Shown: positions 1 to 12,037 of the stretch, piece by piece
Layout of the letters: every line of letters starts with the position of its first letter
Position numbering within the stretch: position 1 is the stretch's first letter
DNA from: Callaeas wilsoni
Taxonomy: Eukaryota > Chordata > Aves > Passeriformes > Callaeidae
Assembly: GCA_013398955.1 (NCBI GenBank)
Contig: VWPU01006160.1
Location: 1-64,000, forward strand
Length of the DNA stretch: 64,000 nucleotides
Reading direction: 5' to 3'
The notes under the pieces: model-generated
Databases searched by the model: none
Seen by the model: only the letters and a program-made list of their open reading frames with translations
Told to the model about the DNA's origin: nothing
Program-made: the position numbers and the translations under genes

Positions 1-2772
1 CTCCCCCTTCCTTCCCGTTCCTTTCCTCATTGTCATTGTTTATTCACATAATCATCTCCTGCATCTGTTTTGTATTATGGTAGTATACAAATACACAACA
101 TTTTTTCTGTCATGTTGTTTTTACCTGCTCACTTAATGCATGATTTGGTGGTTACATAAAAATGTGTTTTAGGTTTTTGTTAGGCTTAAAGAATTGTCTT
201 TGTGATCCATGTTCTCTGAACTTTCAGGGCTATGAAGAAACATATAGGGAGAAAGATGCTTCTGCATAGGTGAATAACAAGGTCAAAAAAAATCTGGCTT
301 CCTTTTGGTTTATTTTCGTTCACGTTCTGTGGACCATTGACTTCTCACTTTGACCATAACAGATGTATTCCCACCCCAAATGCACAGGGAATACATACTA
401 AAACTTTTTTAAAGTGAGGTTTAAGTGCACTCTCTAAGTGGTTTTATCTATATTTATTTTCTTTCCCTCACACAAGTCTTTGCATCCCAAATCCACTACG
501 TCTTTTATTGGCACAATGCTGTTGCTCTGATTCATTACCATAAAGGACTTGCTGACAGATGACTCTTGATGGACTACAAATTGAAGACCACTGGGAAATC
601 CTATGTTGCTGCAGCCAAGACGTCTAATCTGAGATGTAATGGATTGCCTTTCCACAGTATTGAGCAGCAGAAAAATTAATAGTGAGCTTCACTGGTATGG
701 CACTTCAGTTTGGATTGCTTTTTTTTAAAAAAATTTTAAAGAAAAGGCATAGATCCACCTCACCTTTCTTTTAAAATGGTGATATGTATCATATATGAAG
801 AAAATGCACCACTCCATCTTTTGCTCAAAGTAATTTTTAGGCAACTTGCCTCATAGTCTCCAATGTAAGCCTAAAGGCTGTAAAAGCAACAATTTATTTT
901 CCCAGCAAGATTTGTCACTTTTTTGGTGACTGTTAAAAGTATATTTAAACACCATTTTACACAAGTCTCTAACTGTTTAGCACACTCATTCTTCTTGGTA
1001 AAATTATGTCACAAAGTCCAGCATCTGCTTTTCCTTTTATCATCTTTCATCATGTAAGACATATAAAATGGAAAAGTGAAACAAAACCCCAAACACTTGT
1101 AGTATTTTCTAGTTCTGCAAGCAACTCTTTTTTAGGTAGGTTAAACCCAGCACTATAGGAGACTGTCTAGACTTTATTAGAATTTCTATAATATTTGAAA
1201 AATACTTATTGTTTTGAGTTTTTTTTTAATATCTGGTGATTTCCAGGAGCAGAATTTAATACCTGTTCTTCAAAATATATACAATCATAAGCAAAAATAT
1301 TTGACCTGTGAAAAACAGAAGTATTAAATGTGCATGCTTACACTACACAGAAGAACTGAATGTTTAAAGATATCTCTCCTGAGCAAATAAGATGACTTCA
1401 ACAGTTTTAAAACCTAGGTCTCAAATCTATTTTCAGTTAATCCCCTATTTGATCTATTTATGCTACTAGCTGTCAGCTAATTTCAATGATACTATAAAGT
1501 CATTTGTGTAGGTATTTGTTAGAGGATATATGATTAATGAAATTCTCACCACCACCTTCAAAACACTGGCGACAGTAGAAAGATTATTTAAACCAAAGAA
1601 GTGTGCTGAGTAAAGAACACAATAGGATTGTAAACTCAGAGAAACCCTCAGGGAAAGGGACTCTGTTTACTATATTTATAGTGGGCCCAGTTCCAAGACA
1701 CAGGAGAAGAAACATAAACATTCACTGCTGCAATGAATTAGAAAAAGTCTCCTTCTGCAAATATTAGGAACAGGCAGTAGTAGGTTTACAGGTCTTTTAC
1801 ATTGCTAATAAATTGAAAAGCAAATGGCTGCACAAATCTGGTAAAACCTTCTTGATCTCTGCAGTTTGTGAAGGATTATTTTATCAGTTTATATCTGAAG
1901 TTCAGTTAAATTCTGAAGAGGAAAAATTGAAAGAACAGGTGAGTTTCGGAATTTCAGCCTAGGTTGATGCAGGGTTACTTTTTAGAAAAAATCACACAGA
2001 AATAAAAAAGGAAAGAGATTCTTGAAACACCTTTGAAAGCTGAGATATAATCATAAAATCTCACAATATTTTTTTTTTTTTAGTGTTCTATATAGTAATG
2101 ACAAAAGTAGTGGTCAAAACCAGTTCCAAATATAAAGTTTTGTTACACTGGGATCAGCACTTTCTCTTTTGGACCATTGCCATTGCTTTCTCATCTCTGG
2201 GGTATGGAAAAAAAATGAAGGATAAGACAGAATCCATGGTCTTTAAATGACATGTACAGTTCCTGGAGAATTCTATGGAAACATCAAAAATGTTATATGA
2301 ATAACATGGACAGACAGACAGTTAGCTCATGCATCTTAATCTCAGGATGTTTTGGATATGTGCTTTCCACAACACTCCTGGACTGAATCAGGAGTTGGAT
2401 TCACCGTATGTGCTTCCCACAGAGAGAAAACCTTCTGCTTGTATTTGAGAGTGTCTCAACAAGTCATATCTGAGAAACAGTGATTCTGTGTCTGAGAAAA
2501 TTTCTGCTAGTGACAGCATTCTGTTAATGTAGTGTAATTTAATAAAGCCATTTTTGAAAGAGAATGTTGCCTCATGTTTAGTGATATGCACATTATTTTG
2601 AATGCCAGGATTTGCATGAAATAAATTGGGTCATTTCTAATTATGCCCTTACTTATATTGTATCTTTCAAATATTTCTCAGATAAAGAAATATGGTCTAA
2701 AAAGGCTGTAAAAGGCATAGTAAAAGAAAAAAAACAAAACCATGTTGGAAACAGAGTTATTTCCATGGGCCA

Positions 2773-2870
2773 AATTCCAACTTTACTCACAACTGTGGCC
2801 AATACCACTGAAGTTAATGGGGTTGAAAAGGGTGTAAGTTAACTCAGACTTGGCCTTGTATATTTCCAGA
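2773..2870. repeat. Relic of an ancient amniote palindromic repeat
   Basis: The segment begins with GGCCAAATTCCAACTTTACT, passes a centre like 'CACTGAAGTTAATGGGG', and ends with a TTGGCC-type motif. This is the pattern of the old near-palindromic repeats scattered through bird, turtle and crocodile genomes (gggccaaat ... gaagtcaatgg ... cagatttggccc). It is heavily diverged. The family name is left open, and the identification is from memory of the motif. Confidence 0.4.
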
Positions 2871-3352
2871 TTTGTCCCTTGTGAGTTATGATAGAAGGAA
2901 ATGATTTGATTTTTTAAAAAACAAACTCTGACAGCTTGAGGTGGAAGCTAATGTCTCTTTTTCTGCCAAAAATCATATAATTTGGGGTGGAAAAATATAC
3001 TTTATAGTCTATGATGAAACTAAGTGCTCACTGGATGTCATACTGAAATGGAATTGTATTCTCCAGATTGCTGTACAGTTAGCATAATGATACATAATGG
3101 CATATTTTTTCCCCTGTTATGTATTTCCCTGCACTCTGACTGTTACATAAATATCAAGTTTATTGTCTTACAATACAAAAATCAGTGTAGATTGATTGTC
3201 TTACAATCATTGTTAGCCATCCAGAGGAGAGGGATTTGTATAATTGCTGCACAGTCTCATTGACTATACTGTGGCTGTGCAAATCTCCATACTCAAGCTG
3301 TTAGTGTAGCTCTTGACCTAAATGTGTGAAGTATACTAGATATATAGAGGTC

Positions 3353-3412
3353 CCTCTGAAATCAGTGGAAACTACTATAACGCTCAGCACCTTTAAAAGC
3401 CTTGCCATCTGG
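3353..3412. repeat. Relic of an ancient amniote interspersed repeat
   Basis: The segment contains a 'gaaatcagtggaaact' stretch followed by 'GCTCAGCACCTTTAAAAG' and 'ccatctggcc'. This matches the common old amniote motif 'gaagtcaatggga...gctcagcacctctgaaaatcaggcc'. It is short and diverged, so the call is tentative. Confidence 0.35.
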
Positions 3413-4330
3413 CCTGTCTGGTTCTTATGCTTGAGGTGAAAGCGACAGAAATGTTTGCCAGCAACATACATACATGCGGCTTATGCTTCTCTCTTTTTTG
3501 GTGGAAATACAAAAATTTCTGGACAAACATTAAAGACATGGGTGACAAGGAAAAGTTCAGATACAGTATGAAATAATGGAAAAGTCGTCTGGTTTTAAGT
3601 GTTTACAGCAAAAGAAGACTAATATTTCCCATATTACTATTATTCAATTGGTCTTTCCATTCATTTATATGTATCGGCAAAACCTATGTTGTCAGAAGAA
3701 CAAGCATGAATAAGTATAGGCATTTACCCTTTTAAATCACTTTTTTGGCAGGAAGGAGACTATCTGGTTTTTTGTGGAAACTCTTTCGTGGTTTAAAACC
3801 TCAGCTTAGGGGAGGAGGGTGGAGGAAGGGAGGGTTGGGAAGCAAGGGAATAAAGCAGTGATGACAGAAGTTACAATAGAAAGCCAGATAATGGCACTCA
3901 GGAGAAAAGTTTTGAAACCCTTCTATTCTCTTTGAGCAATCTGGCAAGCTGTTTTGTTTGCACATTCGTATACTTTCTGTATTTAGTTGTTAATAGCCAT
4001 ATCCTTTTCTGAAAAAAACCCCACTTTCTCTAGACCTTAGCCTCCAAATTCATCAAGTCTGTGGTCTATTACTGCTTTAAAAGCAGGATGATCTCTTGAG
4101 TTATCATTTTAAAAATGTATTAATAACTGGAGATGGTTGATAATAATTTCATTGTCAATTCAACTCTTCAAAATTTTTTCAAGAGGTGTTAAATAAATTT
4201 TATATTTCTAAGGAATTACCATTATGCATGGTGTTTATGAGTAAGGTAAGGCATGCATAATGTGTGGTGTGTTTGAAGATATTATACTGCTCTTTCATGG
4301 CTTATAGCACCTTCTGGTTCTTAAGAAATT

Positions 4331-5575
4331 ATAGAATCATAAAATGGCCTGGTTTGGAAAGGATCTAAAAATATCACCTGGTTACAGACCCCTTGCCAAG
4401 GGCAAGGACACCTTTCTTAGCACAGGTTATTTTGAGTCCCATGCAAACCTAACCTTGAACATTTCCAGGGATGGGGCATCCAGAACTTCTCTTAGCACCT
4501 CTTCCTCTACTTCACCTCTCTCACAGGGAGGAACTTCTTCCGAATACCTAAACTAAACCTACAGTTTTTCAGACCTTGAGTTTGAAGCCATTCCCCCTTC
4601 CTGTCACTACATGCCCTTAAAAAAAGTCTCTTTCTGGCTTTCTTGAAGGCTCCTTTCAGATACTGGAAGGCTGCCATTAGGTCACCCAAAAGGCTTCTGT
4701 TGTCCAGACTGAACAATTCCATTTCTCTCAGCCTTTCTTCACAGGAGAGATGATCCAGCCCTCTAATGGTCTCAGTGACCTCTGGACTCGCTCCAACAGT
4801 TCCATGTCCGCCCTGTGCTGGGAACCCCAGAGCTGGATGCAGCACTGCAGGTGGGCTCTCACCAGAGCAGAGCAGAGGGGCAGAATCCCCTCCCTCCCCT
4901 GCTGCCCACGATGCTTTGGATGCAGCCCAGGACATGTTTGGCTTTCTGGGCTGTGAGTGCACATTGCTGGATCACGTCCAGCTTCTCACCCACCAGCACT
5001 CCCAAGTCCTTCTCAGCAGGGCTGCTCTGATCTGTGCATCTCCAGCCTGTTTTGGTACTGGAGGTTGCCCCATCCCAGGTGCAGCACCTTGCACTTGATC
5101 TTATTAAACCTCATAAGATTCCCATGGACTGACTGCTCAAGCTTGTCCAGGTCCCTCTGGATGGCATTCCATCCTTCAGTGTCAACTTCACCACTCAGCT
5201 TGGTGGCTTCTGCAAACTTGCTGAGAGTGCACTCAATCCTTCTGTCCATGTCATTAATAAAGATACTAAGTAACACTGGTCCCAGTCTGCACCACTTGTC
5301 CCTGATGTCCATTGGGACTCTGAGCCATTGACCACTAACCTCTGAATGCCACAGTCCAGCCAATTTCTTATCCATCTGAGAGTCCACACATTGAGTCCAT
5401 CTCTCTCCAATTTAAGAGAGAAGAATGCCTGTGTCAAAGGCATTACCGATGTCCAGAAAAATGACACCTGTAGCCCTTCCCTTGTCCACTGATGCAGACA
5501 TCCCATCATAGAAGGTCACTGAGTTGGTCAGGGAGGACTTGGTTTTCATGAAGCCATGCTAGCTGCTTTGAATCA
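4331..5575 (-). mobile_element. CR1 LINE, 5'-truncated copy (3' end to RT domain)
   Basis: CR1 is the dominant LINE retrotransposon of birds and encodes an endonuclease/reverse transcriptase. The copy lies inverted: its 3' end is at 4331, where the reverse complement of the usual ATGATTCTAT-type terminus is visible (atagaatcat). Moving right it passes the 3' UTR and the ORF2 C-terminus and reaches the RT core. It is truncated near 5575, at the sequence that normally reads 'gaagccatgctagctg'. A minus-strand frame at 5013-5387 carries RT residues (LGPVL, INDMD). The metal-binding FADD motif reads FAEA at 5205-5216, so the catalytic aspartates are lost. The frame shifts several times (4507-4962, 5013-5387 and 5195-5509 are pieces of the same ORF). 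This is a dead copy. Confidence 0.93.
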
Positions 5576-6498
5576 GATTGTATTTCAAACCAAAATGTGT
5601 TTTGCTATTTCACATGCGTGTGTGAAAATAGCCTACTCTATTCTCATTATGGTGAGATGATTGACAGTTTAGGCTACTCAGCTAACTGTCAGAAAAATAA
5701 ACATATCTTGATTAAAAGACAAAATCTAATGTCACTTTCCATAGGTCTTAATGATTCTTCCATGGCTTAGCTCTATAATACAATTCACATGTTTTTTCTC
5801 AATAAATTAAACCCTTGGGAGTATTTGTGTTCATGTCTAAGAACAACATACCATCAAAAAGGAGAGATTGCCAGGAGAGTAGACCTGGTATGAGAGTGAT
5901 CTGTGCAGTGTGTAGAACAATATTACTTCAAATCTCGCTGGGAAACTGGAGACTTCAAAATAGTCTATTCAAAAGATAATGAGATTCTCTGATTCTTTTT
6001 TCTTCAAAGAATTTTGAGGGAAGTCACCACCACTTTTGGATGGGCAAGCAAACAGAAACTGTAACTATATTTAGTCTTTTCAGCATGTTAGATGCTTTTG
6101 CCCTCTCTGGGAATTACTGTCAGGATAATTTTAAAAGCAGACTGTGCGTATATCTGCATGGACAGATATATCACATGGTCTGCAGAAGATCAGTGCCTTT
6201 CCAGAGAAGCAGCTAGGATCCATATAACATGGACTAGGATGTTGAAAAAATTGTATCTCATGCCTATTTTAGCCACTAGATCCAACATTTTCTTTCCTCT
6301 GTACAAAACCTAGAAACTCTGGCTCAAAATAAGTGCTTATTTAGGATGGGAAACGGATGGGTATTCTTACTAAATTTTCTAAGTAATGAAGAGGTGGAAA
6401 TAATTATATGAAATATAACTTCTTTTTCAGCTTTATCTACAGCAGTTTCCTGGCATTACACAAAGTACACATAGGTAAACCTGAAATTTGAAAACAAA
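5576..6498. other. Spacer between two CR1 copies, nothing recognised
   Basis: AT-rich DNA with no gene, RNA or repeat that I can support. The longest frame (6092-6313, plus) is 73 codons and has no recognisable domain. Confidence 0.6.
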
Positions 6499-8655
6499 TC
6501 ATGGAATCATAGAATTGTTTGGATTCGGAGGCACCATAAACATTACTTAGTTCCAACTCCTCTAATACAGACAGGGATGCCTTCCAGGGGTGGGGCATTC
6601 ACAATGTCTCTGGGCAAACTCTTCCACTGCCTCACCACCCTCCCAGGGAAGAATTTCTTCCTAACATCTAATCTAAACCTGCTCTCATTTTTCACCACTT
6701 TTCCTTGATGTCCATTGAGACTCTGAGCCCTTGACCACTACCCTCTGGATGTCACCATCTATTCTTACCCATTTAGCAGTCCACTCATCAAATCCCCCTC
6801 TCTTCAATTTAAGAGAGAAGGACGTTGTGGGGTACTGTGTCAAAAGCTGTATGGAAATCCAGATAAATGACATCTGCAGCCCTTCCCTTTCCCACTGTTG
6901 TAGTCACTCCATCATAGCAGGCCACTTGATTGGTCAAGCAGGACTTGTTGATGAAGCCATGCTAGCTGTCTTCCAGATGCCTTAACATAGCTTCCAGGAG
7001 GATCTGTTTCCCGTAGTTCTCAGGCTTCTCCTTGCTACCTTTTTTTAAAGAGGGGCACAAATTTTCCTTATTTTCAGTCACTTGGGACTTCACCTGACTG
7101 CCAGGACATTTCAAATGTCATGGAGAGTGGGGACTCTGCTCCCCTACTCCCCATCCTGCCATCCATCCACTTGAGAAGTGTGGAAACACGGGTTGCCATT
7201 GAACATAGAGGCAAAAATTTGTTGAATACCTCAGCCTTCTCCTCATCTGTTGCTTCCAGTTTCCACCCTTGTTTATTAGAGGGGGTCACCTTCTTTGACC
7301 TTCCTTTTCTGGTTAACATGCCTGTAGAAACCCTTGCTTGAGTCCCTTGCCAGGTTCAGTTGCAGCTTCATCTTGGACTTCCTCACCATATCCCTACGAA
7401 ACTGTTCTTCATCTCTATTTATTTCAGGTTATCTGTACTTGTTGCCAGTATGTGTGCATTTGCTTCTTTCTCTTTAGTTAGACCAGCAGTTTCCTACTCA
7501 GCCATACTGACCTCTGGCCTTTTTTCCCTGATTTCTTGCTCCTGGGGATTGCCAGCTTTTGAGCTCAGTGGAACACTTTCCTACAAATCTGCCAGCTCTG
7601 TTCCACTCCCCTGTCTCTGAGGAAAGTCTCCTAGTGAATCCTGTTGACCATTTCCCTGAAGAGTTGGAAGTCTGCTTTCCTAAAATTCAGGTGTGTAAGT
7701 TTTTTCCTTACCTTACCTGTATCTCTTGGGACTGTAAAATCCACCAATGCATGATCACTGCAGCCCAGGCCCCCCCCAGTTTTGATGTTCAAGATTAGCT
7801 TGCTTATATTGATGTCCATCAGCTCCACTATTGCATCCCCTCTGGTAGGGCTGCTCTCTATGCCCTGGCTCAAGAAATTATCCTCCATGGATTCCCTGAG
7901 TTCTCTGGGTTGCCTGCAGCTTGCTGTGCTATTTTTTTCAGAGTGGACAAGAACCTGTGAGTGTGATCCCTACCATAGCTGGAGCAAGAGGTCTTTGTCA
8001 ATAGGGTCCCCTTCATCTGTAATAGACACCACCCACAGGGATCCCTTTGTTGCTTTTGTCTCTGATTCTTACCCATAGATTTTTAACCTGCCCATGGTTC
8101 TTCTGCAGAGACAGCCCTTCACACTTAATCCACCTCTTGATGTAGAGGGCAAACTCTCCATATTTGCTTCCTCCCCATTTTCTTCTGAATACCCTGTAGC
8201 CATCAATAGTCACATCATTGATAGTTTCTCCCACCAAGTTTCAGTATGGGCAACAAGGTCATAACTTTCTATCAGCACAGTGGCTTCCAGCTCCTCCTGT
8301 TTGTTGCCCATGCTGTGTGTATTGTTCCACTTCAGGTGGGCTGATGCACATGTTCGTTCCTAGAGAAACACCCCTTCAATCCCTTGATATATTTTCCGGG
8401 GATTTTTCCGTGTTGGTTCCTGTTACCTCAGAAATCCCCGGCTCATCTCTGTAAGACTGAAGTGTGGTCCACTCTGGTCTGGCCAGCACAGTTCAGAGTC
8501 ACTGGCAGTGGGCCCTTGCTAGCACCCTGTCCCTCTAACCTTGACCTGACACCCCACAGCTTGCCAATGGCAAGGCTGATACTACCACTCTGTCCTATCA
8601 CATCTAGTTTAAAGCTCTGTCAACGAGCCCTGCTAGTTCCATTCAGTGTAAACTG
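6499..8655 (-). mobile_element. CR1 LINE, long inverted copy with internal deletion
   Basis: The 3' terminus is at 6499 (reverse complement of the ATTCTATGATTCCATGAT type). The 3' UTR runs to about 6690. The sequence then jumps directly to the RT core ('cttgatgtccattgagactc'), so roughly the RT C-terminus and adjacent region are deleted. Further right come the RT N-terminal part and the endonuclease. The minus frame 7631-7888 contains the endonuclease signature GCSDHALV, with the catalytic-site Asp-His pair at about 7751-7756. The minus frame 8013-8237 carries the upstream endonuclease block (GYRVFRRK ... ALYIKRW ... GVYYR). The left edge is clear. The 5' edge near 8655 is approximate. Frameshifts and stops make it non-functional. 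Confidence 0.92.
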
Positions 8656-10664
8656 TGTACTTCAGTATTTTCAATCTTGTGAGCCAAATTGTCCTTAAAC
8701 AGATGGATCTAATTGTGACTTACGAGTGCTTGTCTCAGGAAACAGAATTTGGCTGTGAATTTGATGCATGTGTTGGAATGGGTGTGCAAGCCTGCTTGGG
8801 TATATGTGCAGACATTATTGAGGTAAAACCCTCCAGGGCTCATTGGGAAAAGAGAGAGAAAAAAGGTTAGTTTGTTGTTTCTGTTGCTTGGATTTTATCC
8901 TGTCCATCAGAAAAAAGTTAGAAGACAATACTGAATAAGTTCATTATAGTTCATTGTAATGTGTTCATTTATTTTAAACAGAGGCAAAGGCTATTGCCAT
9001 ACTAGTTCTCAAGAGACAATTTCCGTTTTCTTGCTTTTTATAAAATTCTAAAAGGAAATAGGTACTTTCCCCCTGTGCCAACAGGACTGGAAATAGTGCC
9101 ATCCTTGAAAAAAATGAGATAGTTCATGTCCTTCCTTGTTACGTGTGAAACCTCACTGGCTAATGTACAACACTAAGACTGCTGAAATGCTTTCTGAATC
9201 ATTGAGCTGTTTAATTTAAACAAGAAAGGTACATTTATAGGGCAGTGCATACTGAACTATGAGCATATGCATTTTTCTTGTATTTACTCTGCACATTTTG
9301 TGAAAACATGAGAGTTCCAGAGTGGAACTGAAAGTGTAGATTAGATTATCTGATTTTTCTGCAATAAGGTTATCTTTACAAGGCTTTGAAAATGTCCACT
9401 GATTCCTCCACCTTCCCAAGCAAAATATCGGAGTAGTAACTATGTTCATAAAAAGTACTGCCTCATCACAGCTGATGGACCTGATGCCCTATGTCAATGC
9501 TAATCATTGCCATCATCTAGTATCCATTTTCATGGCTGAATACAGACTTCTGATGAGCTTTACTATTAATCTTTGATCTACTTTGAAATGGCTGATCAGA
9601 GTCATAAACTTAACAACTCTAGCAATTGCTGTCAATGATTTTATAACACCCTGAAATGAAATAGACTGGTTTTTTAATAACACCTTCTAATAATTGCATT
9701 AATGCAACTGTTAAGCACATTGAAATTCAATGCAACTTCAGTTTGATCTGATAATCTGAACAAGGTGCTGGTTGAAATGAATTTCTGATTGGTGCTTGGC
9801 TCACATTTCCAGAATATACAATGAGCATTCTATCAGAATTATAATTTTAAACCCTCTTTAAACTTCTGTAATATCCAGGTTAATATTATGTTCCTTCTGA
9901 AAATGTAAATGTGGTAGTTGATTCTGCTACTTCTTCATACCTTGCAATTATCTTGAATCCTTTACCAATTATACTCAATCAGATGCTGTATTGACTGCAG
10001 AAGAGATTTCAAGATCTGCCTCACAGCTATTTCTCATTATTATAATCAAAAGGCCATGTTTTGTGATGAGCTCTGTGCCTTCAAATGGAGTTCAGGAAAA
10101 AGGACTTGGTATTGTAGACAAAATTCAGTCTCAAGGGTTTCTAGTCTTTCACAAGTTGCCTCTGAATACATTTTGATTTTTCAAAATTTAGGATGCTAAA
10201 TGACACTTGAGCATTTAATTTTGGTTATTTATTACATTTGTGAAAAGTCCTCAGTGAAATTACTCACGTTGCCTGTGGCTGATCTGAACTGGGAAACAAA
10301 CTTTTACAAAAGGTATGAAACATCCACACCCATTTGTGAGGAGTATTTAATTGCCACTGATTTTTTCATTGGTGATTTTTGTTTGTTTGGTTGGTTTGTT
10401 GGGTTTTGGTTTTTGTTTGTTTTGTTTTTGTTTTTGTTCTAACACTATAGAATGTTATATAACTGGGTTTTTTTTCTTCCTGCTAGCCCTATATAATATT
10501 ATAAAGTGGATGTTTATGCAATTTACAAACCAGCATAGACAGTGACAGAGGAATTGTATTATTAACACTTAACTCCAGCCACATGACTTTTGAGATTTGC
10601 CTTCTTATTATCACACTCACAAAGATCTGCTTCTGTTCTCAGGGGACAACCTGAAGGCACTGGT
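8656..10664. other. AT-rich non-coding stretch
   Basis: No gene is recognised. A subsegment (about 9580-9850) is rich in short homeodomain-like AATTA/TAAT cores and lacks repeat signatures (see the findings). A GT-rich low-complexity tract lies near the right end. Confidence 0.6.
10376..10440 (+). repeat. T/G-rich simple repeat, (GTTT)n/(GTTTT)n
   Basis: The plus strand is almost only T and G in an irregular GTTTG/GTTTTT pattern. Read on the plus strand it appears to encode a short hydrophobic F/L/C/W-rich stretch, which is a composition artefact. Confidence 0.85.
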
Positions 10665-11242
10665 ATATCAAAGAATCAGGTATGGAAGAGGACCTTGGGA
10701 AGATCATCTATTTCACCTCTCTGAATGAAACTAGATCTGTGTAATTCCTCAAACAGTCATTTGTCCAACCCGTTTTTAAAAATTCTTAGTGCCAGAGACT
10801 TCGTGACTTTCCAGGACATCTTACACTAGTAATTCACTGTTTCTACAGATATAGGATGCTTTCTTGCTTTACTTGAAACTATACTTACATTTTCTTGCAT
10901 GCTTTCTATAGCGTTTCTATGTCTACCTGCTTTATCCTGCAGTCATGTCATGTAGCTCTCAACAGCTTTCAAGCACTGAGTAGCAAAGTGTCAGCAGAGG
11001 CTTTGCTGAGTACACTGGAGGTAATACTTTACATAACAACCTATGTTCTTGCTAAAGCATCCCAGGGCATTATATGCTTTTCCTGAACCACTTTAACAGG
11101 GCGTACTCATATACGACAGGGCTTACTCATGATCAACTCTTTGGAAATCATTTTCTCCATATTTTCTAAGCAGTTATTACCAATCTTGCCTAAGTATGTG
11201 CCAGGTAGCTAACTTAATGAACCATGAAGCCTCTGCAACTCA
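10665..11242 (-). mobile_element. Old, strongly diverged CR1 LINE fragment
   Basis: The left edge, 'caaagaatcaggtatggaagaggacc', is the reverse complement of a CR1 3' end. Next come the familiar CR1 blocks in reverse: 'tttgtccaacccgtttttaaaaa', then 'agtgccagagacttcgtgac', then a run of 3'-region sequence up to the LTR insertion at 11243. Divergence is far higher than in the neighbouring CR1 copies, so this insertion is much older. The right edge is uncertain, and the LTR insertion may have split it. Confidence 0.55.
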
Positions 11243-11247
11243 TGGAG
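11243..11247. repeat. Left target-site duplication TGGAG
   Basis: The 5-bp sequence immediately before the LTR start is repeated exactly at 11896-11900, after the LTR end. Five base pairs is the size expected for ERVL integration. Confidence 0.85.
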
Positions 11248-11895
11248 TGTCTTGGGGTGATTCTATGACCATACTGTATTCCCCATCGCCTGCTTGATTT
11301 CTAGTGTACCTTTAAATTGCAAAGGGGGGAGAGAGAAGCCGAGAGACCGCTTCAAAGCGGCTAGCTTGACCTTGTAACTAGAATGTTTTGCATTCTTTTC
11401 TCTCCCGATTCTGACAACATTTGTTGGTTAGAGGACTTTTGCTCTCTAGTCTCTTCGGCTTTCAGCGGAGAAGGGACTGTGATCTGCCTCAGCGGCTTCT
11501 TTTTCCTTTTTGGACTGTTTTTGGCTTGCTTTTCATCCCAGACCAGCTCCCATCTCCGGACCTGCTCGGCGGGACCCTCCAAGGGGGATCGTCAGACCCT
11601 GCCTGGCCGGCCCAGCCCAGCCCAGGACTGCAGGTTTTACCTACAGAAGGAACTCTAAAATCCATAGTCCTCTTTTAGGGGACAGGGAAGGGTGTTTCAA
11701 TATCCTTTTTTCCCCGTGACAGCAGGGGACTCTGTTTGTTAAATAAATAATTTTTTTCAGTTTCACTTGAGAAATTATTTTCCCGAACCCGTGGGGGAGG
11801 TGCTGCCGGGGCCTGCTTGCCTGGCAGGCAGGAGAGAGAGAGAGAGATGCCCCTCTGGGGTTGTTTCCTCCTGGATTTGTGTCCAAACCAACACA
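11248..11895 (+). mobile_element. Solo LTR of an ERVL-type endogenous retrovirus
   Basis: This 648-bp element starts TGTCTTGGGG and ends CCAACACA, so it has canonical TG...CA termini. It is flanked by a perfect 5-bp duplication (TGGAG). A polyadenylation signal AATAAA lies near 11743, which sets the orientation as plus. The centre is GC-rich with C/G-rich blocks (about 11540-11640), and a short GA repeat sits at about 11832-11847. No retroviral coding sequence adjoins it, so it is a solo LTR left by recombination between the two LTRs of a provirus. Open frames inside it on both strands (for example 11383-11658 and 11641-11919) are shadows of the LTR composition. The ERVL call rests on the 5-bp duplication and resemblance to songbird LTRs. 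Confidence 0.88.
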
Positions 11896-11900
11896 TGGAG
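11896..11900. repeat. Right target-site duplication TGGAG
   Basis: An exact copy of 11243-11247, directly after the LTR terminus at 11895. Confidence 0.85.
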
Positions 11901-12037
11901 TTACTCTTGATGAATTCATTATGGATAGCTTGATGCACTGGATTTTACTTTTCTGGACTGGTTCTCGGGAACATCAGTAACTCTTCAGGTTTGCTTTATG
12001 CTTAAATTCTATTCTCCTCTATATCTGTACAGTTATC

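Larger units (their letters stand above)
1..4330. other. AT-rich non-coding stretch, no gene seen
   Basis: No open frame here exceeds about 80 codons, and none has a recognisable domain. The DNA is AT-rich, with short poly-A and poly-T runs such as the T tract near 2070-2082. Two old interspersed-repeat relics are listed separately. I see no convincing splice-site pairs. It is best read as intergenic or intronic DNA. Confidence 0.7.

Noticed and set aside
4507..5509. Several overlapping frames of 68-151 codons on both strands
   Set aside because: The minus-strand ones are broken pieces of CR1 ORF2 or 3' UTR. The plus-strand ones are antisense shadows. None is a host gene.
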